A stretch of 64,000 bases of DNA from NCBI GenBank assembly GCA_045113695.1, contig JBGUJG010000009.1:24717-88716 (forward strand). The letters run 5' to 3'. Origin of the DNA: UBA4246 sp045113695. Its GTDB lineage: Bacteria > Bacillota > Clostridia > Christensenellales > Aristaeellaceae. The notes beneath the pieces are model-generated. The model saw only the letters and a list, made by a program, of their open reading frames with translations. It did no database searches and was not told the DNA's origin. The translations under genes and the position numbers were made by a program. The stretch's first letter is position 1, and each line of letters starts with the position of its first letter. Below, piece by piece: positions 16,481-25,344 of the stretch.

Positions 16481-16521
16481 AAAAACAGAAGTCATACTGC
16501 ACAAAACGGAGGAACTGCATC

Positions 16522-19500
16522 ATGACGCGGACCGGAAAGAAATTCATTTGGGCGCTGATCATCCTGACCCTGACCCTGGCTCTTTTCTGCGGCGCGGCAA
16601 GCGCGGCGGACAGCGGAACTTGGGGAGAACTGACCTGGACGCTCGACAACGATGGTTTGCTGACCATCAGCGGGACTGGCAAGATGGATTCATTAGAAAG
16701 TGAATTCTCTGAGGCTTGGCTTGTTTTCAATAATGAGATCTCTTCCATTGACATACGGCCCGGTGTAACCAGTATTGGCAGTTATGCTTTCGATGGATGC
16801 TACAATTTAGCAAGCATCGTCATTCCGGATAGCGTGACCGACATTGGCGACAATGCATTTGACAATTGCGGCAGTCTGACAAGCATCAGTTTTCCAGATC
16901 ATTTAGCCAGTATTGGCGACAATGCATTTATGTTCTGCAGCAGTTTATCGGATATCAGGATTCCAGGCAGCGTGACCGACATAGGCAGTAATGTCTTTGC
17001 CTACTGTACCGATTTGACAACCGTCATCATTTCAGACGGAGTCACCGCCATCAACAAAGGCGCTTTCATTTACTGCAGCAGTCTGACAAGCGTCAGTCTG
17101 CCAGAAAGTGTCACCGCCATTGGCAGAGATGCTTTTTCCTACTGTAACAATCTGGCAGCCATCAACATTCCGGATGGCGTCACAAGTATTGGCAGCAATG
17201 CTTTCCGCGACTGCAAAAAACTGTCAAGTATAACTATACCGGATGGAGTCATCGTGATTGGTGATTACGCTTTCTCCGGTTGTACGAGTTTGGACAATAT
17301 TATCATTCCAAGCAAAATAACCGGTATAAACAACGGTGTTTTCAGTTCTTGTACCGGTCTGAGTCGTATTGTTATTCCAAATGGTGTTACGAGCATTGGT
17401 TATGGCAGCTTTATAAACTGCATCAGTTTGACAAGCATCAGCATCCCGGAAACCGTCAGCAGCATTGATGAATTAGCCTTTTACGGCTGCAGCGGGTTGA
17501 CATGTATCACCATCCCGGAGGGTGTCAGCTGCATTGGCGCAACCCTCTTTTTTGGCTGCAGTGGATTAACAAGTGTGACCATTCCGGAAACCGTCAGCAG
17601 CATTGGAGATTATTCCTTCTATGGCTGCAGCAGCCTGACAAGCATCAACATCCCGGAAGGCCTCAGCAGCATTGGAGACTATGCCTTCTATGGCTGCAGC
17701 AGCCTGACAAGTATCAGCATCCCGGAAACCGTCAGCAGTATTGGCGAATACGTTTTTTACGACTGCATCAGCCTGACAAGCATCAGCATCCCGGAAACCG
17801 TCAGCAGCATTGATGAATATGCCTTTTACGGCTGCAGTGGGCTGATAAACGTCAGCATTTCAGAAGGTGTCAGCTGCATTGAAGACTATGCCTTCTGGGG
17901 TTGCAGCGCCTTGACTGACATTATCATCCCGGAGGGCGTCATCAGCGTTGGGGACTATGCCTTCTGGGGCTGCAGCGCCTTGACTGACATCATCATCCCG
18001 GAAACCGTCAGCAGCATTGGCAGCAACGCCTTTAATGGCTGCAGCAGTCTGACAAGCGTCATCATTCCGGACGGTGTAACCATTATCGGAGTCTCGGCTT
18101 TTTCAGATTGCAGCAGTCTGACAAGTATCATCATTCCGGACGGCATTTCAGCCATCAGCAGTTCCGCTTTTTACAATTGCAGCAATCTAACCAGTATCAA
18201 TCTACAGAACAGTGCTGTTGCCAGTATTGGCTGTGATGCCTTCTATAACTGCAGCAATCTGATCAGTATCATGCTCCCTGACAACGTCACCTTCATTGAT
18301 GACCGGGCTTTCTGCAATTGCAGCAAGCTGACAGATTTCCGTATTCCGCAGGGAATAACCAGCATTGGGGAGCGGGTTTTCCACAACTGCAGCAGTCTGA
18401 CAAGCATCATTATTCCGGAAAATGTTACCAGCATCGGCAATGGCGCCTTCTCCTATTGCAGCCAGTTGACGACCATTAATATTCCGGATGGCGTGATCAG
18501 CATCGGAGAGGCCTCCTTCTCCCACTGCAGAAGTCTGGCAAGCATCAGTATTCCGCGTATGATAACGCAAATCAGCAATTCGCTCTTTTCATATTGCAGG
18601 AGACTGACCAGCATGATCATTCCAAAAGGTGTTTCTGTCATTGGCAGTGCCGCTTTTGCCGGATGCAGCAGTCTGACAAATATCAGTATTCCGGATAGTG
18701 TTAACAGAATTGATGAATCTGCATTCTCAGGCTGTGGCAGTCTGACAAATATCGGCATTCCGGAAGGTGTGATCAGCATCAGCGATTACACTTTCTCAGG
18801 ATGTTATAATTTGAAAAGCATCCATATACCAAACAGCGTGACTTCCTTTGGAGATGGCGCTTTCAGAGGTTGTTCCAAACTGAAAATGATCTTTCTTCCT
18901 GATGGCCTGACCACAATCGGCATAGGTGCATTTTCTGAATGCAGCAGCCTGACCAGCATCACAGTACCTGCAAGCGTTACAAGCGTTGGCAGCGAAACAT
19001 TCGCGGGATGCGATAGCCTCCAAAAAGTGGCTTTTCTTCATCCTGATGCATCTGCCAGCATTGTCTTTAACCCGGATGACGGCCTCAGTATTCTTGACGG
19101 TGAAACAGCAGTTTACTGTTACCAATTTACTCAGGTTGACAGATGGGCGAAGAATCATGTTAATCATATTGTTTATTTTGATGATACAGATATAAACAGC
19201 ATCCGTACCATAACATTGCCAGATGATTTCAGACTGGCGTGCGGTCATAGCCATACTCTTCCATATACTATTTTTCCGGAAGATCGCGCAGCAATAGCCT
19301 GGAGCACCAGCAATCCCGATGTTGTGTCCATCGATGATGGTACGGTTACAGCTCTTCAGCCCGGTACATGTATCATCACCGCAACTACGGGGACAGCCTC
19401 CACTAGCGTAAAGATAACAGCATTCATCGAATCGACTGATTTCGAGATTTCCGCCAGCGAAATATGGATGTTAGCGAGCGACAGCATGCAGTTTTCAGTG

Positions 19501-20139
19501 GTTTCTTATATTCCGGAAGGTTCCAGCACCAATATAACCTGGAGCTGTTCTGACACGAATAAAGCAGTAATTGATGAAAACGGATTATTGACAACCTACA
19601 TGCCTGGCGACGTAAGCATTTATGCAGACAGTACAAATGATATTCACCGGGAATGCCTGTTACATCTTTTTTACCCGGTTACTGCTGTTTCCTTCAGCGA
19701 AAACAGAGTATCTGTTCCGGTCGGAGGATCACTGACGCTTAAAGCGAACGTAACTGCTCGTTCGCAAAGCTGTGTGAATCATCTTGTCACTTTTGCCAGC
19801 AGTAATGATTCCATTGCAACCGTGGATGAACAAGGAGTAATTCAGGGGATTCGAAAGGGCATAGTGACTGTCACAGCTGTCTCAAAGAGCGGGAAAACAG
19901 CCGCCTGTAAGGTGATTGTTGGGGACATAAGTAATTTCACTCTCCCTTTTGCTGCAACAGCGATCGAAAGTGAAGCCTTTGCCAATCTGGCAAACGTGGT
20001 TATCATCGTGATTCCCGCCAGCGTTACGTCTATCGCCGACGACGCCTTTTCAGGCAGCGATGTCATCATCAAAGCACCTGCCGACAGTTTCGCCTATCAT
20101 TGGGCGGAAAGTCACGGATTCTGCACAGAGGCGCTGTAA
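16522..20139 (+). CDS. Large secreted BspA-like leucine-rich-repeat protein with Ig-like (Big2) domains
   Basis: A 1205-residue surface protein, start supported by GGAGG 9 bp upstream. It has a signal peptide ending near GAASAAD and a short head domain (ELTWTLDNDGLLTISGTGKM). Then come 33 tandem 23-residue repeats of the Treponema pallidum/BspA LRR type (residues ~75-835; consensus S-I-x-I-P-x-x-V-x-x-I-G-x-x-A-F-x-x-C-x-x-L-T). Three Ig-like Big2-type domains follow (~880-1135), then a last partial LRR. No LPXTG or SLH anchor is visible. Such proteins bind host or microbial surfaces or mediate co-aggregation. The coding region looks more AT-rich than its neighbours, and repeats 11-19 are very similar at DNA level, suggesting recent internal duplication. 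Confidence 0.9.
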   Translation: MTRTGKKFIWALIILTLTLALFCGAASAADSGTWGELTWTLDNDGLLTISGTGKMDSLESEFSEAWLVFNNEISSIDIRPGVTSIGSYAFDGCYNLASIVIPDSVTDIGDNAFDNCGSLTSISFPDHLASIGDNAFMFCSSLSDIRIPGSVTDIGSNVFAYCTDLTTVIISDGVTAINKGAFIYCSSLTSVSLPESVTAIGRDAFSYCNNLAAINIPDGVTSIGSNAFRDCKKLSSITIPDGVIVIGDYAFSGCTSLDNIIIPSKITGINNGVFSSCTGLSRIVIPNGVTSIGYGSFINCISLTSISIPETVSSIDELAFYGCSGLTCITIPEGVSCIGATLFFGCSGLTSVTIPETVSSIGDYSFYGCSSLTSINIPEGLSSIGDYAFYGCSSLTSISIPETVSSIGEYVFYDCISLTSISIPETVSSIDEYAFYGCSGLINVSISEGVSCIEDYAFWGCSALTDIIIPEGVISVGDYAFWGCSALTDIIIPETVSSIGSNAFNGCSSLTSVIIPDGVTIIGVSAFSDCSSLTSIIIPDGISAISSSAFYNCSNLTSINLQNSAVASIGCDAFYNCSNLISIMLPDNVTFIDDRAFCNCSKLTDFRIPQGITSIGERVFHNCSSLTSIIIPENVTSIGNGAFSYCSQLTTINIPDGVISIGEASFSHCRSLASISIPRMITQISNSLFSYCRRLTSMIIPKGVSVIGSAAFAGCSSLTNISIPDSVNRIDESAFSGCGSLTNIGIPEGVISISDYTFSGCYNLKSIHIPNSVTSFGDGAFRGCSKLKMIFLPDGLTTIGIGAFSECSSLTSITVPASVTSVGSETFAGCDSLQKVAFLHPDASASIVFNPDDGLSILDGETAVYCYQFTQVDRWAKNHVNHIVYFDDTDINSIRTITLPDDFRLACGHSHTLPYTIFPEDRAAIAWSTSNPDVVSIDDGTVTALQPGTCIITATTGTASTSVKITAFIESTDFEISASEIWMLASDSMQFSVVSYIPEGSSTNITWSCSDTNKAVIDENGLLTTYMPGDVSIYADSTNDIHRECLLHLFYPVTAVSFSENRVSVPVGGSLTLKANVTARSQSCVNHLVTFASSNDSIATVDEQGVIQGIRKGIVTVTAVSKSGKTAACKVIVGDISNFTLPFAATAIESEAFANLANVVIIVIPASVTSIADDAFSGSDVIIKAPADSFAYHWAESHGFCTEAL

Positions 20140-20154
20140 TTCTCAAAAAATGCG

Positions 20155-20197
20155 CATGAAAAGGCTGCTGCACCAAATCGTCAGCAGTCTTTTCATG
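20155..20197. terminator. Terminator between LRR gene and gntR
   Basis: Arms 20155-20170 and 20182-20197 pair over 15 of 16 positions (CATGAAAAG then CTGCTG). The minus-strand side ends in six T, so it can stop the gntR transcript; it may also serve the LRR gene. Confidence 0.75.
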
Positions 20198-20208
20198 TGT
20201 ATATATGT

Positions 20209-20859
20209 TTACCTCTCCGCAGTCCTCATTTTCAGGATGCTCTCCCGCGCGTTCTGCACGTGCTCGATGGTGAGCCGTTCCGCCTCCGCCCCGTTGTGGG
20301 CGGCGATGGCCTCGCAGATGGCCCGGTGCTCGGCCAGGGACAGCTGGGCGCGGCTCTTGGCGGAAACGGAGACGCGGCGGTATTTGAGGAGCTTTCTGTG
20401 CAGGGGCTCCAGGGTGTCCCGCATGGCGTTGCTGCCGCAGAGGGAGTAGATGGTCTGGTGGAAGCGGCTGTCCTGGTTTTTGATGCTGTCGGCGTCGGCC
20501 TTGGCCGTGTAGAACTCCTGCAGCTCCACGATTTCCCGGAGGGTGCGGATGTCTTCCTCATTCGCCCGCTCGGCGGCCCAGCGGGCGGCCAGGCCTTCCA
20601 GGCGCAGGCGGATCTCGCTGATGTCCGCGATGTCCTGGCGGGTGATGCCGACCACCCGGATGCCCTTGCTGGTCAGCTCTACCAGGTGCTCCTGGTTGAG
20701 CCGGCGCACCGCCTCCCGGATGGGCGTGCGGCTGACGCCCAGCTGCTCGGACAGCTTGCTCTCCGTCAGCATCTCGTCCCGCTCGAACACGCCGGACAGG
20801 ATGTCCATCTCCAGCCGCTCAAACACCTGATCCGCGATCGAAATCATCTTATGTTCCAT
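20209..20859 (-). CDS. GntR family regulator, FCD subfamily
   Basis: A 216-residue regulator with an N-terminal winged helix (ESKLSEQLGVSRTPIREAVRRL, split here: residues ~33-55) and a C-terminal all-helical FCD domain (~85-210). FCD metal-ligand-like residues are visible in DSRFHQTIY and LAEHRAICEAI. FCD proteins usually sense carboxylic acids. It lies 13 bp downstream of the Re-citrate-synthase-like gene and is probably co-transcribed with it. A TGTATACA palindrome at that operon's promoter fits a GntR/FCD operator, so autoregulation of the pair is likely. Confidence 0.9.
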   Translation of the reverse strand: MEHKMISIADQVFERLEMDILSGVFERDEMLTESKLSEQLGVSRTPIREAVRRLNQEHLVELTSKGIRVVGITRQDIADISEIRLRLEGLAARWAAERANEEDIRTLREIVELQEFYTAKADADSIKNQDSRFHQTIYSLCGSNAMRDTLEPLHRKLLKYRRVSVSAKSRAQLSLAEHRAICEAIAAHNGAEAERLTIEHVQNARESILKMRTAER

Positions 20860-20872
20860 ATGATCGTTCCTT

Positions 20873-22249
20873 TCAGGACCTGCGGAGCTTTCCGCCGGTC
20901 AGTTCGTCGATTTTGCGCTCCATCTCGCCCGCGGACATAGCGGCCTGGCGGCCTTCGTCGTACAGCCCGTCGATCCATTCCTTCAGGGACACGACCAGGG
21001 GATCCTGCTTGGACACCGAGTCTTCGCCCGTCAGGCGGTAATTCTCGTTGATCCAGTAGGCGATGCCGGCCAGGCCGGAGGTCTTGGAAATCATGACGGA
21101 GGCCGGACGGTTCAGGATCTTCTTGGTGTTGAAGATGTTGTAGATTTCCTCATCCTTGAGCAGGCCGTCGGCGTGGATGCCGGCGCGGGTGACGTTGAAG
21201 TTCCGCCCGACGAAGGGGGTCATCGGGGGGATCTGGTAGCCGATCTTCCGCTGGAAGAACTCGGCGATTTCCGTGATGACGGTGGGATCCATCCCGTCCA
21301 TGCTGCCGCGCAGGGACGCGTACTCAAAGACCATCGCCTCCAGCGGGATGTTGCCGGTGCGCTCCCCGATGCCCAGCAGGGAACAGTTGACGGCGCAGGC
21401 CCCGTACAGCCAAGCGGTCGACGCGTTGGCGACGGCCTTGTAAAAGTCGTTGTGGCCGTGCCATTCGAGGTATTCGCTCTGCACGTCCGAATAGTGCTGC
21501 AGGCCGTAGATGATGCCCGGCACGCTGCGTGGCAGGGCGACCTCCGGATACGGCACACCGTAGCCCATCGTGTCGCACGCGCGGATGCGGACGGGGATGC
21601 CGGCGTCCTGGCTCATCTTCATCAGCTCGTTGACGAAGGGCACGACGAAGCCGTAAAAGTCCGCCCGGGTGATGTCCTCCAGGTGGCAGCGGGGCATGAC
21701 GTCCGCCTCAAAGGCCATGGCGACGGTTTCCAGGTACTTTTCCATCGCCTGCTTGCGGGTCAGCTTCATCTTTTTGAAGATATGATAGTCGCTGCAGCTG
21801 ACCAGGATGCCCGTTTCCCGGATGCCCATGTCCTTGACGAGCTTGAAATCTTCCTTGGTCGCGCGGATCCAGGTGGTGATCTCCGGAAACTTGAGGCCCA
21901 GTTCCTGACAGCGGCGGACCGCCTCCCGGTCCTTCTGGCTGTAGATAAAAAACTCGGTCTGCCGGATGATGCCGTACGGCCCGCCCAGCCGGCTCATCAG
22001 CTTGTACAGCTCCACGATCTCGTCCACCGTGTAGGGGTCGACGGACTGCTGGCCGTCCCGGAAAGATGTATCGCTGATCCAGATTTCCTCCGGCATGCTC
22101 ATGGGGGAACGGCGGTGGTTGAACTGCACCTTCGGCACGCTTTCATAATCATAAAGATCCCGGTACAGGTTCGGTTCCGCGACGTCCTGCAGGGGATAAC
22201 GGAAATTCTTCTCTTCCAACAGGTTTGTTTTCGGGCTGATCTCAAGCAT
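20873..22249 (-). CDS. Re-citrate synthase-like HMGL enzyme (2-isopropylmalate/homocitrate synthase family)
   Basis: Start MLEISPKTN at 22249 is chosen because AAGGA lies just upstream and after the promoter; the frame is open further but that stretch contains the promoter. The 458-residue protein has the HMGL-type TIM barrel: the WISDTSFRDGQQ motif (R64, D65, metal and substrate), the EWHGHNDF metal site, and the LLGIGERTGN loop. All catalytic motifs are intact. N-terminal EPNLYRDLYDY, IIRQTEFF and IRATKEDFKLV stretches resemble Re-citrate synthases of clostridia (acetyl-CoA plus oxaloacetate to citrate); homocitrate or isopropylmalate synthesis cannot be excluded. No LeuA regulatory domain is present. 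Co-transcribed with gntR. Confidence 0.75.
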   Translation of the reverse strand: MLEISPKTNLLEEKNFRYPLQDVAEPNLYRDLYDYESVPKVQFNHRRSPMSMPEEIWISDTSFRDGQQSVDPYTVDEIVELYKLMSRLGGPYGIIRQTEFFIYSQKDREAVRRCQELGLKFPEITTWIRATKEDFKLVKDMGIRETGILVSCSDYHIFKKMKLTRKQAMEKYLETVAMAFEADVMPRCHLEDITRADFYGFVVPFVNELMKMSQDAGIPVRIRACDTMGYGVPYPEVALPRSVPGIIYGLQHYSDVQSEYLEWHGHNDFYKAVANASTAWLYGACAVNCSLLGIGERTGNIPLEAMVFEYASLRGSMDGMDPTVITEIAEFFQRKIGYQIPPMTPFVGRNFNVTRAGIHADGLLKDEEIYNIFNTKKILNRPASVMISKTSGLAGIAYWINENYRLTGEDSVSKQDPLVVSLKEWIDGLYDEGRQAAMSAGEMERKIDELTGGKLRRS

Positions 22250-22275
22250 ACAGGTCTTCCTTTCCATCGGATGAA

Positions 22276-22283
22276 TGTATACA
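22276..22283. promoter_or_regulatory. TGTATACA palindrome, candidate GntR/FCD operator
   Basis: A perfect 8-bp palindrome immediately downstream of the -10 of the Re-citrate-synthase operon, so it overlaps the predicted transcription start. The TNGTATACNA-like form is common for FCD-type GntR regulators (family knowledge). Confidence 0.5.
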
Positions 22284-22311
22284 ATTATACGCGTTTGTGT
22301 TTTTTTGTAAA
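22284..22311 (-). promoter_or_regulatory. Predicted promoter of the Re-citrate synthase-gntR operon
   Basis: On the minus strand TTTACA (22306-22311), 16-bp spacer, TATAAT (22284-22289). The start codon lies 35 bp downstream. Confidence 0.7.
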
Positions 22312-22323
22312 GCCCTGAACAGG

Positions 22324-22368
22324 AAAAAAACAAAGGGGCTGTTGCAGTGATGACTCTGCAACACCCCC
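22324..22368 (-). terminator. Hairpin with T-run upstream of the Re-citrate synthase promoter
   Basis: Arms 22335-22346 (GGGGCTGTTGCA) and 22357-22368 pair except for one mismatch; on the minus strand the hairpin is followed by TTTG and seven T. It would stop minus-strand transcripts arriving from the upstream gene before they reach the next promoter. A similar GGGGCTGTT stem occurs at 56331. Confidence 0.7.
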
Positions 22369-22561
22369 GGGGTGGATGGATCAGCAGTATTTCTCTGTTT
22401 TTTTGTTTCTTCACGTTTTCTTAAGGAACCGGCTTCTCCCTGTGATTGAATACATGCTTCTGCGCTGAGAATGATAGGAGAGATATGTATCCAGGGCCTG
22501 ACAAATCTTCCTCTGTGGCTGGAAATCTGTAGTGAAGCCTGTTGTTTGGTAACCCCCTGGA

Positions 22562-22844
22562 TGTCATCCCGAGCGATGAGAAAGAACCGCCATCCTGTCA
22601 TTCTGAAGGCCAAAGGCCTGAAGAAACAGCGGTTCGCATCGCGAGGGATCCCGACGGCCAGGTCGGGAAGAACAGACGGACCCGTGCGCGGGAACTGTCT
22701 GCTGCGGTTGGAGTTGATGATGGTCTCTTTCGGATACGCCGGCCCCGCGCCGATGCTGCAGCCGCTTCCGATCCTGGCTGTCGGGATCCTTCGCATCGGT
22801 TCCGGCTCAATAAGAGCCGGAACTTTTCGATGCTCAGGATGACA
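22562..22844. repeat. Structured intergenic element with TGTCATCC-type inverted ends
   Basis: The gap 22369-23019 holds no credible gene. It contains an element whose ends, TGTCATCC(C)GAGC at 22562 and GCTCAGGATGACA ending at 22844, are inverted. Internal pieces include a TCATTCTGAAGGC motif, a TCCCGAC/GTCGGGA hairpin near 22655, and a perfect 10-bp hairpin GTTCCGGCTC with its complement at 22799-22823. TCATTCTGA/TCATCCTGA-type modules are typical of dispersed palindromic repeats in many bacterial genomes. It looks like a MITE- or REP-like insertion; other copies cannot be checked here. Confidence 0.5.
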
Positions 22845-23019
22845 AAACAACTTGAATGATCAGGTGATTTTGTTATTTGTGCTTCTTCGTTCCTTCCTTG
22901 AAAAACCGATTCTTCATGTTGGGCAAAGTTTGATACGGGAAAAATGTATGCCATTAACTCGGGGATTCTGGCTCCACGACAAGAGATATTCCTCCTATCT
23001 TTCCGTGAAGAGCGTTTTT

Positions 23020-23970
23020 TCACGGGAGCCGCGCGGCGAATAGCCCGCCTGCTCCGCCCGAATGCAGGAAGAGGACGTTCTCATTTGCGCGGAACAGGCC
23101 TTCCCGGGCCATCTTCAGCAGGCCCGCGAAAGCCTTGCCGGTATAGACCGGGTCCAGAAAAAGTCCTTCTTCCTTCGCCATCAGGGAGATGGCCGCGTTT
23201 CCTTCTTCCGAAGGGACAGCGTAGCCCGGCCCGCACATGTCCGTCAGATGATAATCTTCCGGCGTGACGGCGATATCCGCCTCCAGAAGGGCGGCGGCTT
23301 CCCGCATCAGGGCGGGCGTGATCTGATCGAAGGGATCTGTATCCACCATCATGCCGTGTACCTTCGTTCCCGGCAGGAAGAGCTTCGCCCCCAGGGCCAG
23401 GCCGGCCATCGTGCCGCCGCTGCCTTCGGCGCAGACCAGATGATCGAAACGGATACCCTGGCCGCTGATCTCCCGGGCGCAGTCCGCATAGCCCAGGGTG
23501 CCCAGGGCGTTGGAGCCTCCGCAGGGGATTTTGTAGTACGGGACGTTCAGCTGCTGCCCGATCCGGTCCATCTCCGCGTAGATGTCCGCGTAATCGTCCG
23601 TATCCATGAAGTGGACTTCAGTGCCCATCAGGTGCTCCAGCAGCAGGTTGCCCAGGCGCTCCGTGACGCCGCGCTTTTTGAGGATGAGGATCGGCTTCAT
23701 GCCCAGTTTCCCGGCCGCGGCGGCCGTCAGCATCGCGTGGTTGGACTGGGCGCCGCCGGTGGTAAAGACCACCTGCGCTCCCTTTTCCCGGGCGTCCGCC
23801 AGGAGGAACTCCAGCTTGCGCACCTTGTTGCCGCCCAGCCCCAGGCCGGTCAGGTCGTCCCGTTTGATCCAGACGTTCGTATGCAGCAGGCCGCTGATGT
23901 TTTCCAGCTTCTGAATGGGCGTGGGGAAACAGCCGAGTTTTACCCTCGGGAAACTGTCCAGTGATTTCAT
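23020..23970 (-). CDS. D-cysteine desulfhydrase / ACC deaminase family PLP enzyme
   Basis: A 316-residue fold-type II PLP enzyme. The start MKSLDSF at 23970 has AAGGA 8 bp upstream; an ATG 9 bp earlier has poor spacing. The Schiff-base lysine is in GLGGNKVRKLEFLLADA, followed by the TTGGAQSNHA loop that binds the substrate carboxylate, and a glycine-rich phosphate loop EGSGGTMAGLALG. This is the DcyD/ACC-deaminase clan; family members release pyruvate and ammonia (plus sulfide) from D-cysteine or other small D-amino acids. The exact substrate is undetermined. It is separated by ~650 bp of repeat DNA from the next minus-strand gene. Confidence 0.85.
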   Translation of the reverse strand: MKSLDSFPRVKLGCFPTPIQKLENISGLLHTNVWIKRDDLTGLGLGGNKVRKLEFLLADAREKGAQVVFTTGGAQSNHAMLTAAAAGKLGMKPILILKKRGVTERLGNLLLEHLMGTEVHFMDTDDYADIYAEMDRIGQQLNVPYYKIPCGGSNALGTLGYADCAREISGQGIRFDHLVCAEGSGGTMAGLALGAKLFLPGTKVHGMMVDTDPFDQITPALMREAAALLEADIAVTPEDYHLTDMCGPGYAVPSEEGNAAISLMAKEEGLFLDPVYTGKAFAGLLKMAREGLFRANENVLFLHSGGAGGLFAARLP

Positions 23971-24026
23971 GCGGATCATCCTTTCCTCTTTGCAGATGAT
24001 GGAGCGCCGGCGTATCCGGCATTCGG

Positions 24027-25154
24027 TTATTCCTGCCCGGCGTCAGGTGCAGTTTTAAACACAACAGACGCCCCGGTCAGGCATTCGTTGCCTTCCCCGA
24101 TTGAAACAGCCGCCCATTGTTCCTCTGTGCCGGCATAGACGACTTCGCACAGGCTCTCACAGCCGTAAAACGCATCCTCCCCAATAGACGTCACGCTGAC
24201 AGGGATTTCAACCCTTGTCAGGGCCGCGCATTCAAGGAAGCAAGCCCATGCAACATCGGTAACTCCCTCTTCAATCCGCACCGTCCTGATCACAGGTGCG
24301 AATAACAGCCAGATCAGATACTGCCCAGTCGGTCCGTCTCCGGAGATCGTCAGCGTCCGGTCAGGCGTCAATGTCCATTGAATATGTTCTCCCTCATTCG
24401 TTCCCAGCGTAAAAAGGAATTCACCGTCAGAACAGATCCACGGCGCAGTCAGCAGCCTGACTGTATCTGACCAGGAAAAGTCGATCTTTCTTGCCTGTTC
24501 GAGCGTTCCGGAATAATGCACCCTTTCCAGCCTGGAGCTCCAGCCGAAATTCCCAAGGTCAACTGCCGCAACGCTGAGAGGAATGCTGATATCAGTCAGC
24601 TGATTTTCCCCGGAAAAAGCGTATGCCCCGATTCTCCGGACCGTTGAGGGAACGGCATAGGAAGAACCTTCCTTTCCGCCCGGATAGAAGATCAGCTTCT
24701 CCATCTTCCGGTCAAAAAGGACCCCGTCTTCAGAGCGGTAAACGGCATTGTCCGGGGCCACCTCGAAACTGACAAGGCCCGGACAGCGAATAAACGCACT
24801 GTAGTCAATATCAGACAGGGAAGCGGGAAGTGTCACTCGGCTCAGATGCGTGCAGTCCGTAAAAGCGCAGGAACCGATCCTGGTGACGCCTTCCCGGACG
24901 ATCACCGTGTTGATGCTGTCCCGTCTGTCATACCACGGGGCAGGCTGTTCCAGGGCGTAGTTCAGGAAGAAACCTTCGCCGGTATAATCATACGTCTTTC
25001 CCCATCCGCTGATCGTCATCGTCCCGGAGCTGTCCAGCGTCCATGTCATCAGAAAGCCGCAGAAACCGGACGACGCCGATTCCGCCCGCGCCGGAGCAGC
25101 GGAAAGCGCAAACAGAAAAACCATCAGCATCATTGCCGTCATCGCTTTTTTCAT
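24027..25154 (-). CDS. Secreted BspA-like LRR protein (short)
   Basis: A 375-residue protein with a signal peptide (MKKAMTAMMLMVFLFALSAA, cleavage near PARAE) and AGGAAG ahead of the start. Its head LMTWTLDSSGTMTISGWGK is the same module that opens the 1205-residue LRR protein at 16522. About five to six BspA-type LRR units follow in two blocks, separated by a second WTLTPDRTLTISGDGPTGQ head module. The repeats are more degenerate than in the large protein. No anchor motif is visible. A secreted or loosely bound surface protein. Confidence 0.83.
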   Translation of the reverse strand: MKKAMTAMMLMVFLFALSAAPARAESASSGFCGFLMTWTLDSSGTMTISGWGKTYDYTGEGFFLNYALEQPAPWYDRRDSINTVIVREGVTRIGSCAFTDCTHLSRVTLPASLSDIDYSAFIRCPGLVSFEVAPDNAVYRSEDGVLFDRKMEKLIFYPGGKEGSSYAVPSTVRRIGAYAFSGENQLTDISIPLSVAAVDLGNFGWSSRLERVHYSGTLEQARKIDFSWSDTVRLLTAPWICSDGEFLFTLGTNEGEHIQWTLTPDRTLTISGDGPTGQYLIWLLFAPVIRTVRIEEGVTDVAWACFLECAALTRVEIPVSVTSIGEDAFYGCESLCEVVYAGTEEQWAAVSIGEGNECLTGASVVFKTAPDAGQE

Positions 25155-25208
25155 TTCGGTCTTCCTCCCTATTCAGGTTTTTCATGCTCAGCAGCTGCTG
25201 CCGTATCA

Positions 25209-25238
25209 ATTATAGGCCATTTCCCGCAGGCTTGTCAA
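25209..25238 (-). promoter_or_regulatory. Predicted promoter of the short LRR gene
   Basis: Minus strand: TTGACA (25233-25238), 18-bp spacer, TATAAT (25209-25214). Confidence 0.7.
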
Positions 25239-25304
25239 ATATCCGTGAGCGGCAGCCGGAAGGGTCACCTGCGCTCCGGCCAAAAATCCACCAAAACAGC
25301 AGGG

Positions 25305-25333
25305 TTGACAAACGGGCCGGTTTTTAGTAAATT
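25305..25333 (+). promoter_or_regulatory. Predicted promoter of the T-box operon
   Basis: TTGACA (25305-25310), 17-bp spacer and TAAATT (25328-25333), just before the T-box stem I. Confidence 0.7.
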
Positions 25334-25344
25334 ATGCATAATTT

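Noticed and set aside
16744..19023. 69-bp DNA periodicity resembling a CRISPR array
   Set aside because: The period corresponds to 23 codons of an open LRR gene, repeats are imperfect and there are no spacers or cas genes.
22250..22414. Upstream extension of the Re-citrate synthase-like frame
   Set aside because: This stretch contains the promoter and a hairpin; the ATG at 22249 has a proper ribosome-binding site and matches the family N-terminus.
22471..22859. Short open frames on both strands between 22.4 and 22.9 kb
   Set aside because: They run through a palindromic repeat element, lack ribosome-binding sites and have no recognisable domains.
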